Part shown: positions 8,883 to 19,845 of the stretch, one piece after another | Position numbering within the stretch: the first letter of the stretch is position 1 | Layout of the letters: every line of letters begins with the position of its first letter | NCBI GenBank assembly: GCA_050011895.1 | Contig: JBEKIF010000004.1 | Span: 1 to 64,000, forward strand | Origin: DATBGO01 sp050011895 | GTDB taxonomy: Bacteria; Actinomycetota; Actinomycetes; Streptosporangiales; Streptosporangiaceae | Direction of reading: 5' to 3' | Length of the DNA stretch: 64,000 bases | Translations under genes and position numbers: made by a program | Notes under the pieces: generated by a model | Told to the model about the DNA's origin: nothing | Seen by the model: the letters and a program-made list of their open reading frames with translations, nothing else | Databases searched by the model: none

Positions 8883-9010
8883 GGTGCGAGCGCTAGGCCC
8901 GTGACCATGATGCCTGCGAGGATCGTGGCGATGCTGCCCACGAAAGTGATCAAGAGTGGCCGCGAATCGTCCGGACCCCACGACCGAGGCTCCTTGTCGG
9001 GCACAGTCAC
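8879..9010 (-). CDS. Small single-pass membrane protein, 43 aa
   Basis: The start is GTG 9010. A polar N-terminus (VTVPDKEPRSWGPDDSRP) is followed by one hydrophobic stretch, LLITFVGSIATILAGIMVTG, then LALAP and a TGA that overlaps the kinase GTG. The balanced membrane-helix layout and GTGA coupling argue that it is real. It is probably co-translated with the ProB-like kinase; its role is unknown. Confidence 0.6.
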   Translation of the reverse strand: MTVPDKEPRSWGPDDSRPLLITFVGSIATILAGIMVTGLALAP

Positions 9011-9113
9011 GGGTGGACCTTACCAGCACACCCGCTGGGCTGGCCCAACGAGTTCCATCGTCGTGGTCGGCCAACGCTGCCAGCTCCGCCCGCCGGGTCC
9101 CTCAGGGAGTCTA

Positions 9114-9144
9114 CACGTAAACAGGTGCTACACTGTTTTACGTG
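9114..9144 (+). promoter_or_regulatory. Palindromic operator over the toxin-antitoxin promoter
   Basis: CACGTAAACAG (9114-9124) and CTGTTTTACGTG (9133-9144) form an inverted repeat with one extra base. Between the arms lies TACACT (9130-9135 region), a good -10 box. VapB-type antitoxins usually repress their own promoter by binding such a palindrome. Confidence 0.65.
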
Positions 9145-9153
9145 GAGGTGGGA

Positions 9154-9396
9154 ATGGGCAACCGGAACATTACTCTGTCGCTTCCTGAGGAAGACCTGCA
9201 GCGAGCCAAGATCATAGCTATCCAGCGCGGGACGTCGCTGTCGCAGCTCCTGGCGGGAATGATCAAGCTCCTGGCAGACCAGGAGACTGGCTATAGCCAG
9301 GCAAGAGCGCGCAGCCTGGCGCTGCTGGAGGAGGGGCGAGACCTAGGCACCGGAGGTCAGGTCCGCTGGAGCCGGGATGACCTGCATGAGCGATAA
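9154..9396 (+). CDS. vapB: Ribbon-helix-helix antitoxin (VapB type)
   Basis: This is an 80-residue protein. I chose ATG 9154 because GGAGGTGGGA sits just before it; an in-frame GTG lies at 9142. GNRNITLSLPEEDLQRAKII is a classic ribbon-helix-helix N-terminus (DNA-binding beta strand NITLSLP), followed by an Ala/Leu-rich helix. The C-terminal tail (GQVRWSRDDLHER) would wrap the PIN toxin. The stop overlaps the start of the toxin gene, as in most vapBC operons. It probably neutralises the toxin and represses the operon through the upstream palindrome. Confidence 0.8.
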   Translation: MGNRNITLSLPEEDLQRAKIIAIQRGTSLSQLLAGMIKLLADQETGYSQARARSLALLEEGRDLGTGGQVRWSRDDLHER

Positions 9397-9814
9397 CCGC
9401 AGCTTCGTGGACACCAATGTCCTCGTCTACGCGCACGACGGGACCGCAGGGCGGAAGCAGGAGCAAGCGCGAGCCGTGCTGGCGGAATTGTGGGAGTCCG
9501 GCGCAGGGTGCATCAGCGTCCAGGTCCTGCAGGAATTCTTTGTCACCGTGACACGCAAGGTTCCCAAGCCGCTCGACGCGGTCTCCGCTGCGGCCATCAT
9601 CGCCGACCTCTCTCACTGGCGGGTGCATTCCCCGGGCTCGGATGACGTGCTGAACGCGATAGACAGCCGCCGGCGGCACGACATTTCGTTTTGGGACGCG
9701 ATGATCATCTGCAGTGCGGCCAGCCTTGGCTGCAGGACGCTGTTCTCCGAGGATCTCAACCCGGAACAGCGGTACGACGGCGTCCAGGTGCGGAATCCCT
9801 TCCCGGCCAGCTGA
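9386..9814 (+). CDS. vapC: PIN-domain ribonuclease toxin (VapC type)
   Basis: About 142 residues (MSDNRSFVDTNVLVYAHDG; an alternative ATG is at 9377). PIN acidic residues are present: Asp in FVDTNVL, Glu in VQVLQEFF, Asp in ISFWDAMIICSA and Asp in TLFSEDL. VapC toxins cut tRNA or rRNA when freed from VapB, slowing growth. It overlaps the antitoxin stop. No sign of decay. The RNA target cannot be read from the sequence. Confidence 0.85.
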   Translation: MSDNRSFVDTNVLVYAHDGTAGRKQEQARAVLAELWESGAGCISVQVLQEFFVTVTRKVPKPLDAVSAAAIIADLSHWRVHSPGSDDVLNAIDSRRRHDISFWDAMIICSAASLGCRTLFSEDLNPEQRYDGVQVRNPFPAS

Positions 9815-9907
9815 TTGCGCCCGGGCCAGAGATGGCGCCTCCGGACGTCCCGTCCAGAACCGAGCACGCCCAGCTGGGCGGACCGGCACGTATCGAGGAG
9901 ATCTCAC

Positions 9908-10654
9908 ATGACCAAGCCAGACCGCGTCGCGTTCGTGACCGGCGGAGCAGGTGGCATCGGCGCAGCGGTCTGCCGCGCTCTCGTATCCGACGGACGCCGG
10001 GTGGCCGTGGCAGACCTGTCGCAGGAGGCCTGCAACGTCATCGCGAAGGAGATCGACGGCGTCGGTATCCGGCTGGACGTGCGTGATCCCGATTCTGTCT
10101 CCGCGGCGCTCGGACAGGCACGTGCAGTGCTCGGCGACCCCGAGATCATCGTCAACGTCGCGGGCTGGGACGAGCAGATGCCATTCCTCAAGACCGACGA
10201 AGCCTTCACCGAGAAGGTCATGCAGGTCAATCTTTACGGCCCGATCCGGTTGCTGCGCGCAGCACTGCCCGCGATGGTGGCGGCGCGGTGGGGGCGTGTC
10301 GTGAACGTTGCCTCTGACGCCGGCCGGGTGGGCTCATCCAACGAGGCGGTTTACTCTGGCGCCAAGGGCGGCCTCATCGCATTCACCAAGACGATTGCGC
10401 GTGAATTTGCGCGCTACGAGATCACCTCGAACTCGGTGTGTCCCGGCCCAACTGATACCCCGCTGATCCGTCGGATGATCGCCGAGCAGCCCGACGCCGA
10501 CAAGGTGATTGCCGCGATGACCCGCGCCGTACCGATGCGTCGGATGGGCCAGCCGGAGGATGTCGGCGCGGCTGTCGCATTCATGGCATCGGAGTCGGCG
10601 GGACATATCACCGGCCAGACGCTTTCAGTCAGCGGCGGACTGACCATGGTCTAA
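9908..10654 (+). CDS. Short-chain dehydrogenase/reductase
   Basis: 248 residues from ATG 9908, with GAGGAG upstream. The Rossmann motif is TGGAGGIGAA (about 11-20), NVAG is near 82, and the catalytic Ser-Tyr-Lys set appears as NVASDAG and VYSGAKGG. It ends ITGQTLSVSGGLTMV, the usual SDR end. The closest known type is the 3-hydroxyacyl-CoA or 2-hydroxycyclohexanecarboxyl-CoA dehydrogenase branch. The substrate is unknown. It converges on the E1 gene and is not clearly in an operon. Confidence 0.85.
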   Translation: MTKPDRVAFVTGGAGGIGAAVCRALVSDGRRVAVADLSQEACNVIAKEIDGVGIRLDVRDPDSVSAALGQARAVLGDPEIIVNVAGWDEQMPFLKTDEAFTEKVMQVNLYGPIRLLRAALPAMVAARWGRVVNVASDAGRVGSSNEAVYSGAKGGLIAFTKTIAREFARYEITSNSVCPGPTDTPLIRRMIAEQPDADKVIAAMTRAVPMRRMGQPEDVGAAVAFMASESAGHITGQTLSVSGGLTMV

Positions 10655-10668
10655 CGACGTGATCGGAG

Positions 10669-12915
<2,247 letters not shown>

Positions 12916-12939
12916 TTGTCCGCCGTCTCGCCGCCGTGG

Positions 12940-14499
12940 TCAGTCAGCGAGCCGGAACGACTCGTCCGGGGCGAGCTCAGTGACGTCCAGCTGGGCCTTC
13001 TGCAGCCGCCCTGAGTAGTCCCAGTTCATCGACTGCCACCGGGTGAACTGGTCAAGGACCCACATGCCGGACTGGCGCGATCCGTTACCGGACTTCCCGT
13101 TGCCGCCGAACGGCAGATGCGCTTCCGCGCCGGAGGTGGAGTTATTGACGCTCACCATGCCAGCCGAGATTCCGCGCCTGAACGCGAATACGTCAGCGGG
13201 CTCTTGGGTGTAGATGGACGAGGACAGGCCGTAGCCAGGGACGTTGGCCAGCCGGATCGCCTCGGCCAGGTCGCGGTACGTCGTGACGCCGACGAGCGGG
13301 CCGAACGTCTCGTTGCGGAAGATCGCATCGTCCTCTCGCACGCCGTCGACGATCGTGGGGTGATAGAAGATCCCGGCGTCCGGATCGCCGGCGAAGCCGT
13401 CGCGCGGGCTGGCTGCCGTGATCCGTCCGGTCGCGGTAGATCCGAGCACGCTATGGTGCGGCTCGATCCAGCCGAGGTATTCCTCGAACCGCTCGGCGAA
13501 CTTCTCATCCAGCATCGGGCCGAAGACAACATCGCCGGACGGATCGCCGACCGCGGCCTGCCGGGCCGCCTTGTCGAACCGTGCGATGAAGTCGTCATGG
13601 ACGCTGTCGTGCACAATCACCGTGCCTAGCGAGGTACATCGCTGCCCGGCAGTGCCAAACGCGGAGAACAGCGCCGCCTGGGCCGCCAGATCAAGCTCCG
13701 CGCTTGGCGTCACGATCATCGGGTTCTTCCCGCCGAGCTCGAGACAGGCCGACTGCAGGTGCCGCCCGGTAAGCTCGCCGATCCTGGACCCGACTGCGCT
13801 GGACCCGGTAAAGCCGACCTTGTCGACGAGCCCTTCATCCAGGGCCCGCTCCAGCCCGGTGAACGTCGTCTCGCCGTCGGCCAGCACCAGGTTCAGGACT
13901 CCGGGCGGCAGTCCGCCGCCGTGTACGAGCAGGTCGAACAGCGCCTTGCCACAGGCGGGGGAGTAGTCGGCTGGCTTCCAGATCACCGCATTGCCGCACA
14001 GCAGCGCCGGGATGAGGTACCAGGACGGCACTGCAACCGGGAAATTGCCCGCGGTGATGACGCTGACGACGCCGACCGGGTTGCGGAAGGTGAACAGCTG
14101 CTTGTCCGGCATCTCGCTGGGCACCGTCTGGCCGTAGAGGCGGCGCCCCTCGCCCAGGAAGAAATCACAGGTGTCCACGATCTCCCGGACTTCACCGAGT
14201 GCCTCGGCGGACGGTTTGCCGATTTCCCTGGTCACCAGCCGGGCAAGCGAATCGGCGTTGGCCTCCACCACCCGGCCGATATGCGCGATGGCGCGGCCGC
14301 GCACGGGCGCCGGCACATCCGCCCATCCTTGCTGTGCCGCCCGGGCGGCGCGCGCCGCAGCCACGAACGTGCTCGCGTCACCAAGCGAGACCTCGGCCAC
14401 GACCTCGCTCACGCAGGCTGGATTGGTCGACGAGGCACGGCCGCCAGGCGCGTCCGCCACCAAGGACCCGGCAATGACCGAGGAAATGCTGTTTATCAC
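12940..14499 (-). CDS. NAD(P)-dependent aldehyde dehydrogenase, probable aminoadipate-semialdehyde dehydrogenase
   Basis: 519 residues. ALDH motifs: ITAGNFPVAVPSW, NAVIWKPADYSPA, the general base Glu in CLELGGKNP, the catalytic Cys in FGTAGQRCTS, and FRNETFGPLVGV near the end. It follows the lysine 6-aminotransferase gene by 18 bases and precedes the E1 gene by 24, so the three form one operon. From that place it most likely oxidises 2-aminoadipate 6-semialdehyde (from lysine) to 2-aminoadipate. The fold is certain; the substrate is inferred. Confidence 0.8.
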   Translation of the reverse strand: MINSISSVIAGSLVADAPGGRASSTNPACVSEVVAEVSLGDASTFVAAARAARAAQQGWADVPAPVRGRAIAHIGRVVEANADSLARLVTREIGKPSAEALGEVREIVDTCDFFLGEGRRLYGQTVPSEMPDKQLFTFRNPVGVVSVITAGNFPVAVPSWYLIPALLCGNAVIWKPADYSPACGKALFDLLVHGGGLPPGVLNLVLADGETTFTGLERALDEGLVDKVGFTGSSAVGSRIGELTGRHLQSACLELGGKNPMIVTPSAELDLAAQAALFSAFGTAGQRCTSLGTVIVHDSVHDDFIARFDKAARQAAVGDPSGDVVFGPMLDEKFAERFEEYLGWIEPHHSVLGSTATGRITAASPRDGFAGDPDAGIFYHPTIVDGVREDDAIFRNETFGPLVGVTTYRDLAEAIRLANVPGYGLSSSIYTQEPADVFAFRRGISAGMVSVNNSTSGAEAHLPFGGNGKSGNGSRQSGMWVLDQFTRWQSMNWDYSGRLQKAQLDVTELAPDESFRLAD

Positions 14500-14517
14500 G
14501 ACCTCACCTCATCGATG

Positions 14518-15867
14518 TCATCGGGCGCGGGCGGGCAGCTGGCCGAGCACAGCATCCAGGGCCCGCACGCCCGCCTGCAGCTCGTCGGTCGTCACGTTCA
14601 GCGCCGGCCGGAACCGGATGGCGCGCTCGCCGCAAGGAAGCACCAGCACCTGAAGCTCGCGCAGTCCGCTGATGAGCTGGTCGCGCAGCTGCGCGTCCGG
14701 CAGATCGATGGCGCACAACAGGCCGCGCCCGCGAACATTGCTGACGAGCCCGCCGCGCCGCTCGCCGAGGTGGCGCAGCTCATCCAGGAGGTAGCTGCCG
14801 GTCTTCGCTGCGTAGTCGAACAATCCGTCGGCCTCGATGATCTCCAGCATCCGGCGCGAGCGAACCATGTCCACCAGGCCACCGCCCCAAGTCGAATTGA
14901 TCCGGCTGGACACCTGGAACACGTTGTCGTCGACCTCATCCACGCGGCGGCCCGCCATGATGCCGCCCAGCTGCACCTTCTTGCCGAACGCCACGATGTC
15001 GGGTTCGAGGCCGAGCTGCTGGTAAGCCCAGGGCGTACCGGTGATCCCGACACCGGTCTGCACCTCATCAAGCACGAACAGCGCGTCATAGGCACGGCAG
15101 AGTTCCTGCATCGCCCGCAAGAACTCCGGGCGAAGATGATTATCTCCGCCTTCGGCCTGAATCGGCTCGGCGATGAAACACGCGATGTCGTGCGGGTATG
15201 CCTCGAACGCCGCCCGCGCCTGAGCGAGGGCGCGGGTCTCGGCGGCCTCGACGCTGGTGAGGTGCTGCTCCAGCGGGAAGGTGATGGCAGGCACGTCGAT
15301 GCGCGGCCAGTCGAAGACTGGGTACCTGTCCGTCTTGGCCGGGTCGGTATTGGTCAGGGACATCGTGTAACCAGACCGGCCATGAAACGCGCGGGTCAGG
15401 TGCATCACTCTGGTGCCGAGATCGCGGGACCGGCCCGCTGCCTCGTTCCGGCGGCTCTTCCAGTCGAATGCCGTCTTGAGCGCATTCTCGACCGCCAGCG
15501 CGCCGCCCTCGACGAAGAACAGGTGCGGGAGTGCCGGATCGCCGAGCACGCGGCCGAATGTCTCGACGAAGTCCGCGAGGTGAGTCGTGTACATGTCCGG
15601 ATTGGCCGGCTTGCTGGCCGCCACCACGGCGAGCAACGCCATGAACTCGGGATCACCCACGATGCCCGGCGGGTTGGCACCCAGCGGCGCTGACGCGAAC
15701 TGCGTATAGAGATCGAGATACTCACGCCCGTCGCGCGCGTCGACCAGCCAGCTGCCATGGCTATGCTCCAGGTCGAGTACCAGCCGGTAACCGTCGGTCA
15801 GCAGATATTCGGCGAGCCGCTTGTGCACGGCCGCCGCCGGCACCCGCGCACTGCGAAACCCGGTCAT
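14518..15867 (-). CDS. lat: L-lysine 6-aminotransferase
   Basis: 449 residues from ATG 15867, preceded by GAGGAGG. The family text is strong: QFASAPLGANPPGIVGDPEF, FFVEGGALAVENALKTAFDW, HLTRAFHGRSGYTMSLTNT, LDEVQTGVGITG, and the PLP lysine in DIVAFGKKVQLGG. The enzyme moves the epsilon-amino group of lysine to 2-oxoglutarate, giving aminoadipate semialdehyde/piperideine-6-carboxylate. In some actinomycetes it starts beta-lactam synthesis; here no beta-lactam genes are present and the next gene is an aldehyde dehydrogenase, so lysine catabolism is more likely. It is the first gene of the operon. Confidence 0.9.
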   Translation of the reverse strand: MTGFRSARVPAAAVHKRLAEYLLTDGYRLVLDLEHSHGSWLVDARDGREYLDLYTQFASAPLGANPPGIVGDPEFMALLAVVAASKPANPDMYTTHLADFVETFGRVLGDPALPHLFFVEGGALAVENALKTAFDWKSRRNEAAGRSRDLGTRVMHLTRAFHGRSGYTMSLTNTDPAKTDRYPVFDWPRIDVPAITFPLEQHLTSVEAAETRALAQARAAFEAYPHDIACFIAEPIQAEGGDNHLRPEFLRAMQELCRAYDALFVLDEVQTGVGITGTPWAYQQLGLEPDIVAFGKKVQLGGIMAGRRVDEVDDNVFQVSSRINSTWGGGLVDMVRSRRMLEIIEADGLFDYAAKTGSYLLDELRHLGERRGGLVSNVRGRGLLCAIDLPDAQLRDQLISGLRELQVLVLPCGERAIRFRPALNVTTDELQAGVRALDAVLGQLPARAR

Positions 15868-16075
15868 GCGCCTCCTCACAGAATGCAGACACCCTACCCC
15901 TGCGCGGGGAAGCTTCCGTGACCAGGCTGGACAGGCACGCCGACGGCACGACGGATTGCGCCGGGCCATGGCTTGGCCAAGCTCGACGGACAGCCTGCCG
16001 TGGACGTAGCGTTGCGGAACAGGCCGTCGACGGCGCCCGGACACCCGGTGGCCGCTGATCCCGGGGAGGCGTGGC

Positions 16076-17800
16076 GTGCCGACCCGCAGCCGCAGATCTC
16101 AGGCGGGCGCCGGGGACGGTAGCGCCGAGATCGCGAGGTCGGCGTGGGCGCCGTTCCGTTATCGCTCATTCGCCGCCATGTGGAACGCGCAGTTCGTCAG
16201 CAACATCGGCAGCTGGATGCAGACCGTCGGTGCGCAGTGGCTGATGCTGACCCTCACCGGCTCCGCGGCCTACGTGGCACTCGTCCAGACCGCGGCGAGC
16301 CTGCCCGTGGTCCTGTTCGCGGTGGTCGCCGGCGCGATTGGCGACCTGGTCGACCGCAGGCGGTTCCTGCTCGTGGCGCAGGGCTTCATGCTGGTCGCCG
16401 CCACGGCACTCGGCGTGCTGGCGCTGGCCGGGCTGGTCACGCCCTGGCTGCTGCTGGCGTTGATCTTCGCCGTGGGTACCGGCCAGGCCCTGACGTCGCC
16501 GACCTGGCAGACGCTGCAGCCCGAGCTCGTTCCGGCGGCCGAGCGCGTGCAGGCGATCTCGCTCGGCTCCGTCAACCAGAACCTCGCCCGGGCGATCGGC
16601 CCGGCGATCGGCGGCATCCTGCTGGCGGCGACGAGCGCCGGAACGGTCTTCCTGATCAACGCGGCCACGTTCCTGGCTGTCCTCGCCGTCATCGGCTGGT
16701 GGCGCGGCACGCGGCCCGTATACACGCTGCCGCGCGAGCATGTCGGCGAGGCAATCCGGGCTGGCGGCCGCTACGTCGCGGCGAGCCCGGCGCTGCGCGT
16801 GATCCTGCTGCGGGCCGCGCTGTTCATGTTCTTCGCCAGCTCGATCTGGGCGCTGCTGCCGCTGACCGCGCAGTCGCAGCTGCATCTGGGCTCGGGCGGC
16901 TATGGGCTGCTGCTTGGCTGCGTCGGAGTAGGCGCAGTGGCCGGCGCCGCCGTCCTGCCGCGGCTGCGGGCCCGGCTGACGGCTGGCGCCCAGCTGACAG
17001 CCGGGTCGCTGGCGCTGGCTTGGGTGGCGCTGGTCCTCGGTTTCGTGCACGTCACGCTCCTGGTCGCGGCTGCCCTTGCGGTCGGCGGGCTGGCGTGGGT
17101 CCTGGCGCTGTCGACCCTGAACTCGCTCTACCAGCTGACCCTGCCCGGCTGGGTCAAGGCTCGCGGGATGTCGTTCTACCTGATCGTCTTCCAGGGCGGC
17201 AATGCGGCCGGCAGCGCCGTCATGGGCATCACCGCGCAGCACCTGGGACTGTCGGCCACGCTGCTGGCCGCCGCCGTCGGGCTGGCGCTGGGTCCGGTCG
17301 CCGGACTGCGCTACCGGTTCCAGCCGATTCCCCCGGAAGAGCTGCTGCCCGCTGGTGACTGGCCCGCGCCGCACCTGGCCGCCGACAGCTCGCCGGACGG
17401 GCCGGTCATGGTCAGCATCGAGTACCGGCCCCGCGAGGAACTCGGCGACGACCTGCTCGCCGCGCTCGAGGACGCCAGGTTTAGCCGGCGCCGGACCGGA
17501 GCCAGCGCCTGGCGAGTCTGGCAGGACGCAGCTGACCCGAGCCGGATCGTCGAGCAGTTCGTCGTCGCCTCCTGGGACGAGCACCTCCGCCAGCACGACC
17601 GCGTCACCAGCCGCGACCAGCAACGGCTCGACAAGATCCGCGCCCTGACCGACGAGGCTCGTCCCACTACGGTCACGCACTGGCTGACACCGCAGCCCCG
17701 CCACGCCCCGCGCCCGCGGGTGACAGGCCGGCGCGACCACAGCCGGCCGGCTCCGGCGTCGAGCCCGGACACGGACCGCCGGTCGACCACGGAGCCTTGA
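16076..17800 (+). CDS. MFS exporter of the EntS/MFS_3 type with cytoplasmic C-terminal domain
   Basis: 574 residues from GTG 16076 with GGGGAGG upstream. FRYRSFAAMWNAQFVSNIGS and WMQTVGAQWLM are the signature of MFS_3 (transmembrane secretion effector) proteins. About 12 hydrophobic helices run to near residue 420, with the MFS loop GDLVDRRRFL. The last 150 residues form a soluble domain (VMVSIEYRPREELGDDLLAA, WRVWQDAADPSRIVEQFVVA, SWDEHLRQHDRVT) like the monooxygenase-like dimeric barrel found at the end of this family. The substrate is unknown. It is divergent from the lysine operon and convergent with the phosphoribulokinase gene. Confidence 0.85.
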   Translation: MPTRSRRSQAGAGDGSAEIARSAWAPFRYRSFAAMWNAQFVSNIGSWMQTVGAQWLMLTLTGSAAYVALVQTAASLPVVLFAVVAGAIGDLVDRRRFLLVAQGFMLVAATALGVLALAGLVTPWLLLALIFAVGTGQALTSPTWQTLQPELVPAAERVQAISLGSVNQNLARAIGPAIGGILLAATSAGTVFLINAATFLAVLAVIGWWRGTRPVYTLPREHVGEAIRAGGRYVAASPALRVILLRAALFMFFASSIWALLPLTAQSQLHLGSGGYGLLLGCVGVGAVAGAAVLPRLRARLTAGAQLTAGSLALAWVALVLGFVHVTLLVAAALAVGGLAWVLALSTLNSLYQLTLPGWVKARGMSFYLIVFQGGNAAGSAVMGITAQHLGLSATLLAAAVGLALGPVAGLRYRFQPIPPEELLPAGDWPAPHLAADSSPDGPVMVSIEYRPREELGDDLLAALEDARFSRRRTGASAWRVWQDAADPSRIVEQFVVASWDEHLRQHDRVTSRDQQRLDKIRALTDEARPTTVTHWLTPQPRHAPRPRVTGRRDHSRPAPASSPDTDRRSTTEP

Positions 17801-17880
17801 GGAACCCGGCCGTCATCACGCGTCAGATTATCTCGACCGAGCGCCGGGGGAGGCCCAGGCCCGTGGGCGGCGGGTGCCGG

Positions 17881-18753
17881 TCAGGCCCGGCGTCGGGCCT
17901 GCATCAGCCGCAGGATGAGCGGGGTGAAGATCAGCTGCATCGCCAGCTCCATCTTCCCGCCCGGCACGACGATAATGTTCGGCCGTGACATGAACGAGTC
18001 ATGCAACATCGACAGCAGGTAGGGAAAGTCGATGCCCTTCGGGTTGGCGAACCTGATGACGACAAAGCTCTCGTCCGCAGTCGGGATGTAGCGGGCAATA
18101 AACGGATTCGACGTGTCCACCGTCGGCACCCGCTGGAAGTTGACGTGCGTCCGCGAGAACTGCGGGCAGATGTATTTCACGTAGTCCGGCATGCGCCGCA
18201 GCACCGTGTCGACCACGTCCTCGCTGGTGTAACCACGGGTGGTCTTGTCACGGTGCAGCTTCTGGATCCACTCGAGGTTGATGATCGGGACCACTCCGAC
18301 CAGCAGGTCCGCGTACTGGGCGACATCCGCCTTGCCGGTGACCGCGCCCCCGTGCAATCCCTCGTAGTACAGGAGATCGCTGCCGCCGTCGACGTCCGCC
18401 CACGGCGTGAACGTCCCGGCTGGCTGCCCGAACGGCTTAGCCTCCGCCGCGTCGTGGAGATACTTGCGGCTCTTGCCGCGACCGTGCTCCGCGTACTCGC
18501 GGAACAGGGTTTCAAGCTCTTCGAGCAGATTCGCCTCGGGGGAGAAATGGCAGAAATGGCGGTTGCCGTCCTTTTCTGCGTCTGCCGTCGCGACCTTCAT
18601 CTGCTCCCGGTCATACCGGTGGAACGAGTCGCCTTCCACGATCGTCGCGTTGATCTGCTCGCGCAGGAAGATGTGCTGAAAGGTTCTGGTCACCGACGTG
18701 GTGCCCGCGCCGGACGACCCGGTGATGACGACGATGGGATGCTTGGCTGACAC
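17881..18753 (-). CDS. prkB: Phosphoribulokinase, class I
   Basis: 290 residues, the normal size of the short bacterial (octameric) enzyme. The P-loop is GSSGAGTTSVTRTF (about 12-25), then VEGDSFHRYDREQMK, and YYEGLHGGAV as the conserved Walker B-like region. It phosphorylates ribulose 5-phosphate to ribulose 1,5-bisphosphate, the step specific to the Calvin cycle. It lies 15 bases after the fructose bisphosphatase gene and is surely co-transcribed with it. RuBisCO genes are not in this window, so full carbon fixation cannot be claimed. Coordinates follow a start MSAKHPIVVITGSS. Confidence 0.93.
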   Translation of the reverse strand: MSAKHPIVVITGSSGAGTTSVTRTFQHIFLREQINATIVEGDSFHRYDREQMKVATADAEKDGNRHFCHFSPEANLLEELETLFREYAEHGRGKSRKYLHDAAEAKPFGQPAGTFTPWADVDGGSDLLYYEGLHGGAVTGKADVAQYADLLVGVVPIINLEWIQKLHRDKTTRGYTSEDVVDTVLRRMPDYVKYICPQFSRTHVNFQRVPTVDTSNPFIARYIPTADESFVVIRFANPKGIDFPYLLSMLHDSFMSRPNIIVVPGGKMELAMQLIFTPLILRLMQARRRA

Positions 18754-18768
18754 CTGTTCTCCTGCTCG

Positions 18769-19845
18769 CTAAGGGATCCGGAACAGGGAACGGCTGTTGA
18801 AGAGCGAGTCGTCGAAGGTCGACTCCGGTCCGCTGGCCTGGTCGTGGTGGTAGCGCTCGATCCGCTCGACCTCGTTCCTCGATCCGAGTATCAGCGGCGC
18901 GTGCTGCTGCAGGCTGGTGGGCTGGATCTCCATGACGCGCTCGCGTCCGGTGCTGGCGCTGCCGCCGGCCTGTTCGACGATGAACGAGATCGGGTTGCAC
19001 TCATACATCAGCCTGAGCCGGCCCGGCTTGGCCGGTTCCTTGCTGTCCCTGGGGTAGAGGAAGACACCACCGCGGGTGAGAATGCGGTACGTCTCCGCCA
19101 CCAGCGAGGCAATCCAGCGCATGTTGAAGTCCCGGTGCCGCGGTCCGGTCCGGCCCGCCAGGCATTCCTGGATGTAGCGGCGGACCGGCGGCTCCCAGAA
19201 CCGCTCGTTGGAGGCGTTGATCGCGAACTCTTCACAGTCCTCGTGGATGCGGAGCTGCGGATGAGTGAGGACAAACGCTCCGATATCCCGGTCGAGGGTG
19301 AATCCGTCGACGCCGTCGCCGGTGGTGAGGATCAGCATCGTGGATGGCCCGTACAGGGCGAAGCCCGCGCATACCTGGGCGACGCCCGGCTGCAGGAAGT
19401 GCTCGGCCTGCGGCTCCGCTCCCGGGTCAGGGCTGCGCAGGATCGAGAAGATCGTGCCGACCGAGATGCCGGCGTCGAGGTTGCCCGAGCCGTCCATCGG
19501 GTCGAACAGCAGGAGGTATTTCCCGCGGCGGTGGGTGGCCGGGATGGGGTAGATGCCTTCCATCTCTTCGGAGGCCATCGCGGCCAGGTGCCCGGTCCAT
19601 TCCGTCTCGCCGATCATCACCTCGTTGCTGATGATGTCGAGTTTCTTCGGCAGCTCGCCCTGGATAGTCTCCGCGCCGGCGCCGCCCGGCGCGCCGACCA
19701 GCGCGCCGCGGCTGACCTGGTTACTGATGATCTTCACGGCGGTTGCCACCGCGTTGAGCAGCCCCGAGAAGTCACCGGTCGAGCCGGGGTGGCGGTGCTC
19801 GGATTCGATCGTGTACCTGGTGAGTGTCTTGCGTTCTTCACGCAT
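18769..19845 (-). CDS. fbp: Fructose-1,6-bisphosphatase, class I
   Basis: 358 residues from ATG 19845 (MREERKTLTRYTIESE), with GAGAGG upstream. The metal and substrate motif is LLFDPMDGSGNLDAGISVG, and MYECNPISFIVEQAGGSAS lies near the C-terminus. It removes phosphate from fructose 1,6-bisphosphate for gluconeogenesis or Calvin-cycle regeneration. Class I enzymes are uncommon in actinobacteria, where the GlpX type is usual; pairing with phosphoribulokinase points to a cbbF-like role. It is the first gene of the pair. A longer in-frame start (19980) exists but carries low-quality sequence. Confidence 0.92.
   Translation of the reverse strand: MREERKTLTRYTIESEHRHPGSTGDFSGLLNAVATAVKIISNQVSRGALVGAPGGAGAETIQGELPKKLDIISNEVMIGETEWTGHLAAMASEEMEGIYPIPATHRRGKYLLLFDPMDGSGNLDAGISVGTIFSILRSPDPGAEPQAEHFLQPGVAQVCAGFALYGPSTMLILTTGDGVDGFTLDRDIGAFVLTHPQLRIHEDCEEFAINASNERFWEPPVRRYIQECLAGRTGPRHRDFNMRWIASLVAETYRILTRGGVFLYPRDSKEPAKPGRLRLMYECNPISFIVEQAGGSASTGRERVMEIQPTSLQQHAPLILGSRNEVERIERYHHDQASGPESTFDDSLFNSRSLFRIP

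Noticed and set aside
14518..15867. Start of a beta-lactam (cephamycin-type) cluster because of lysine 6-aminotransferase
   Set aside because: No ACV synthetase, isopenicillin synthase or related genes are in the window; the neighbours indicate lysine catabolism.
16166..17740. 524-codon minus-strand frame opposite the MFS gene
   Set aside because: Composition is Gln/Arg/Asp/Gly-rich shadow text, while the plus strand has clear membrane helices and family motifs.
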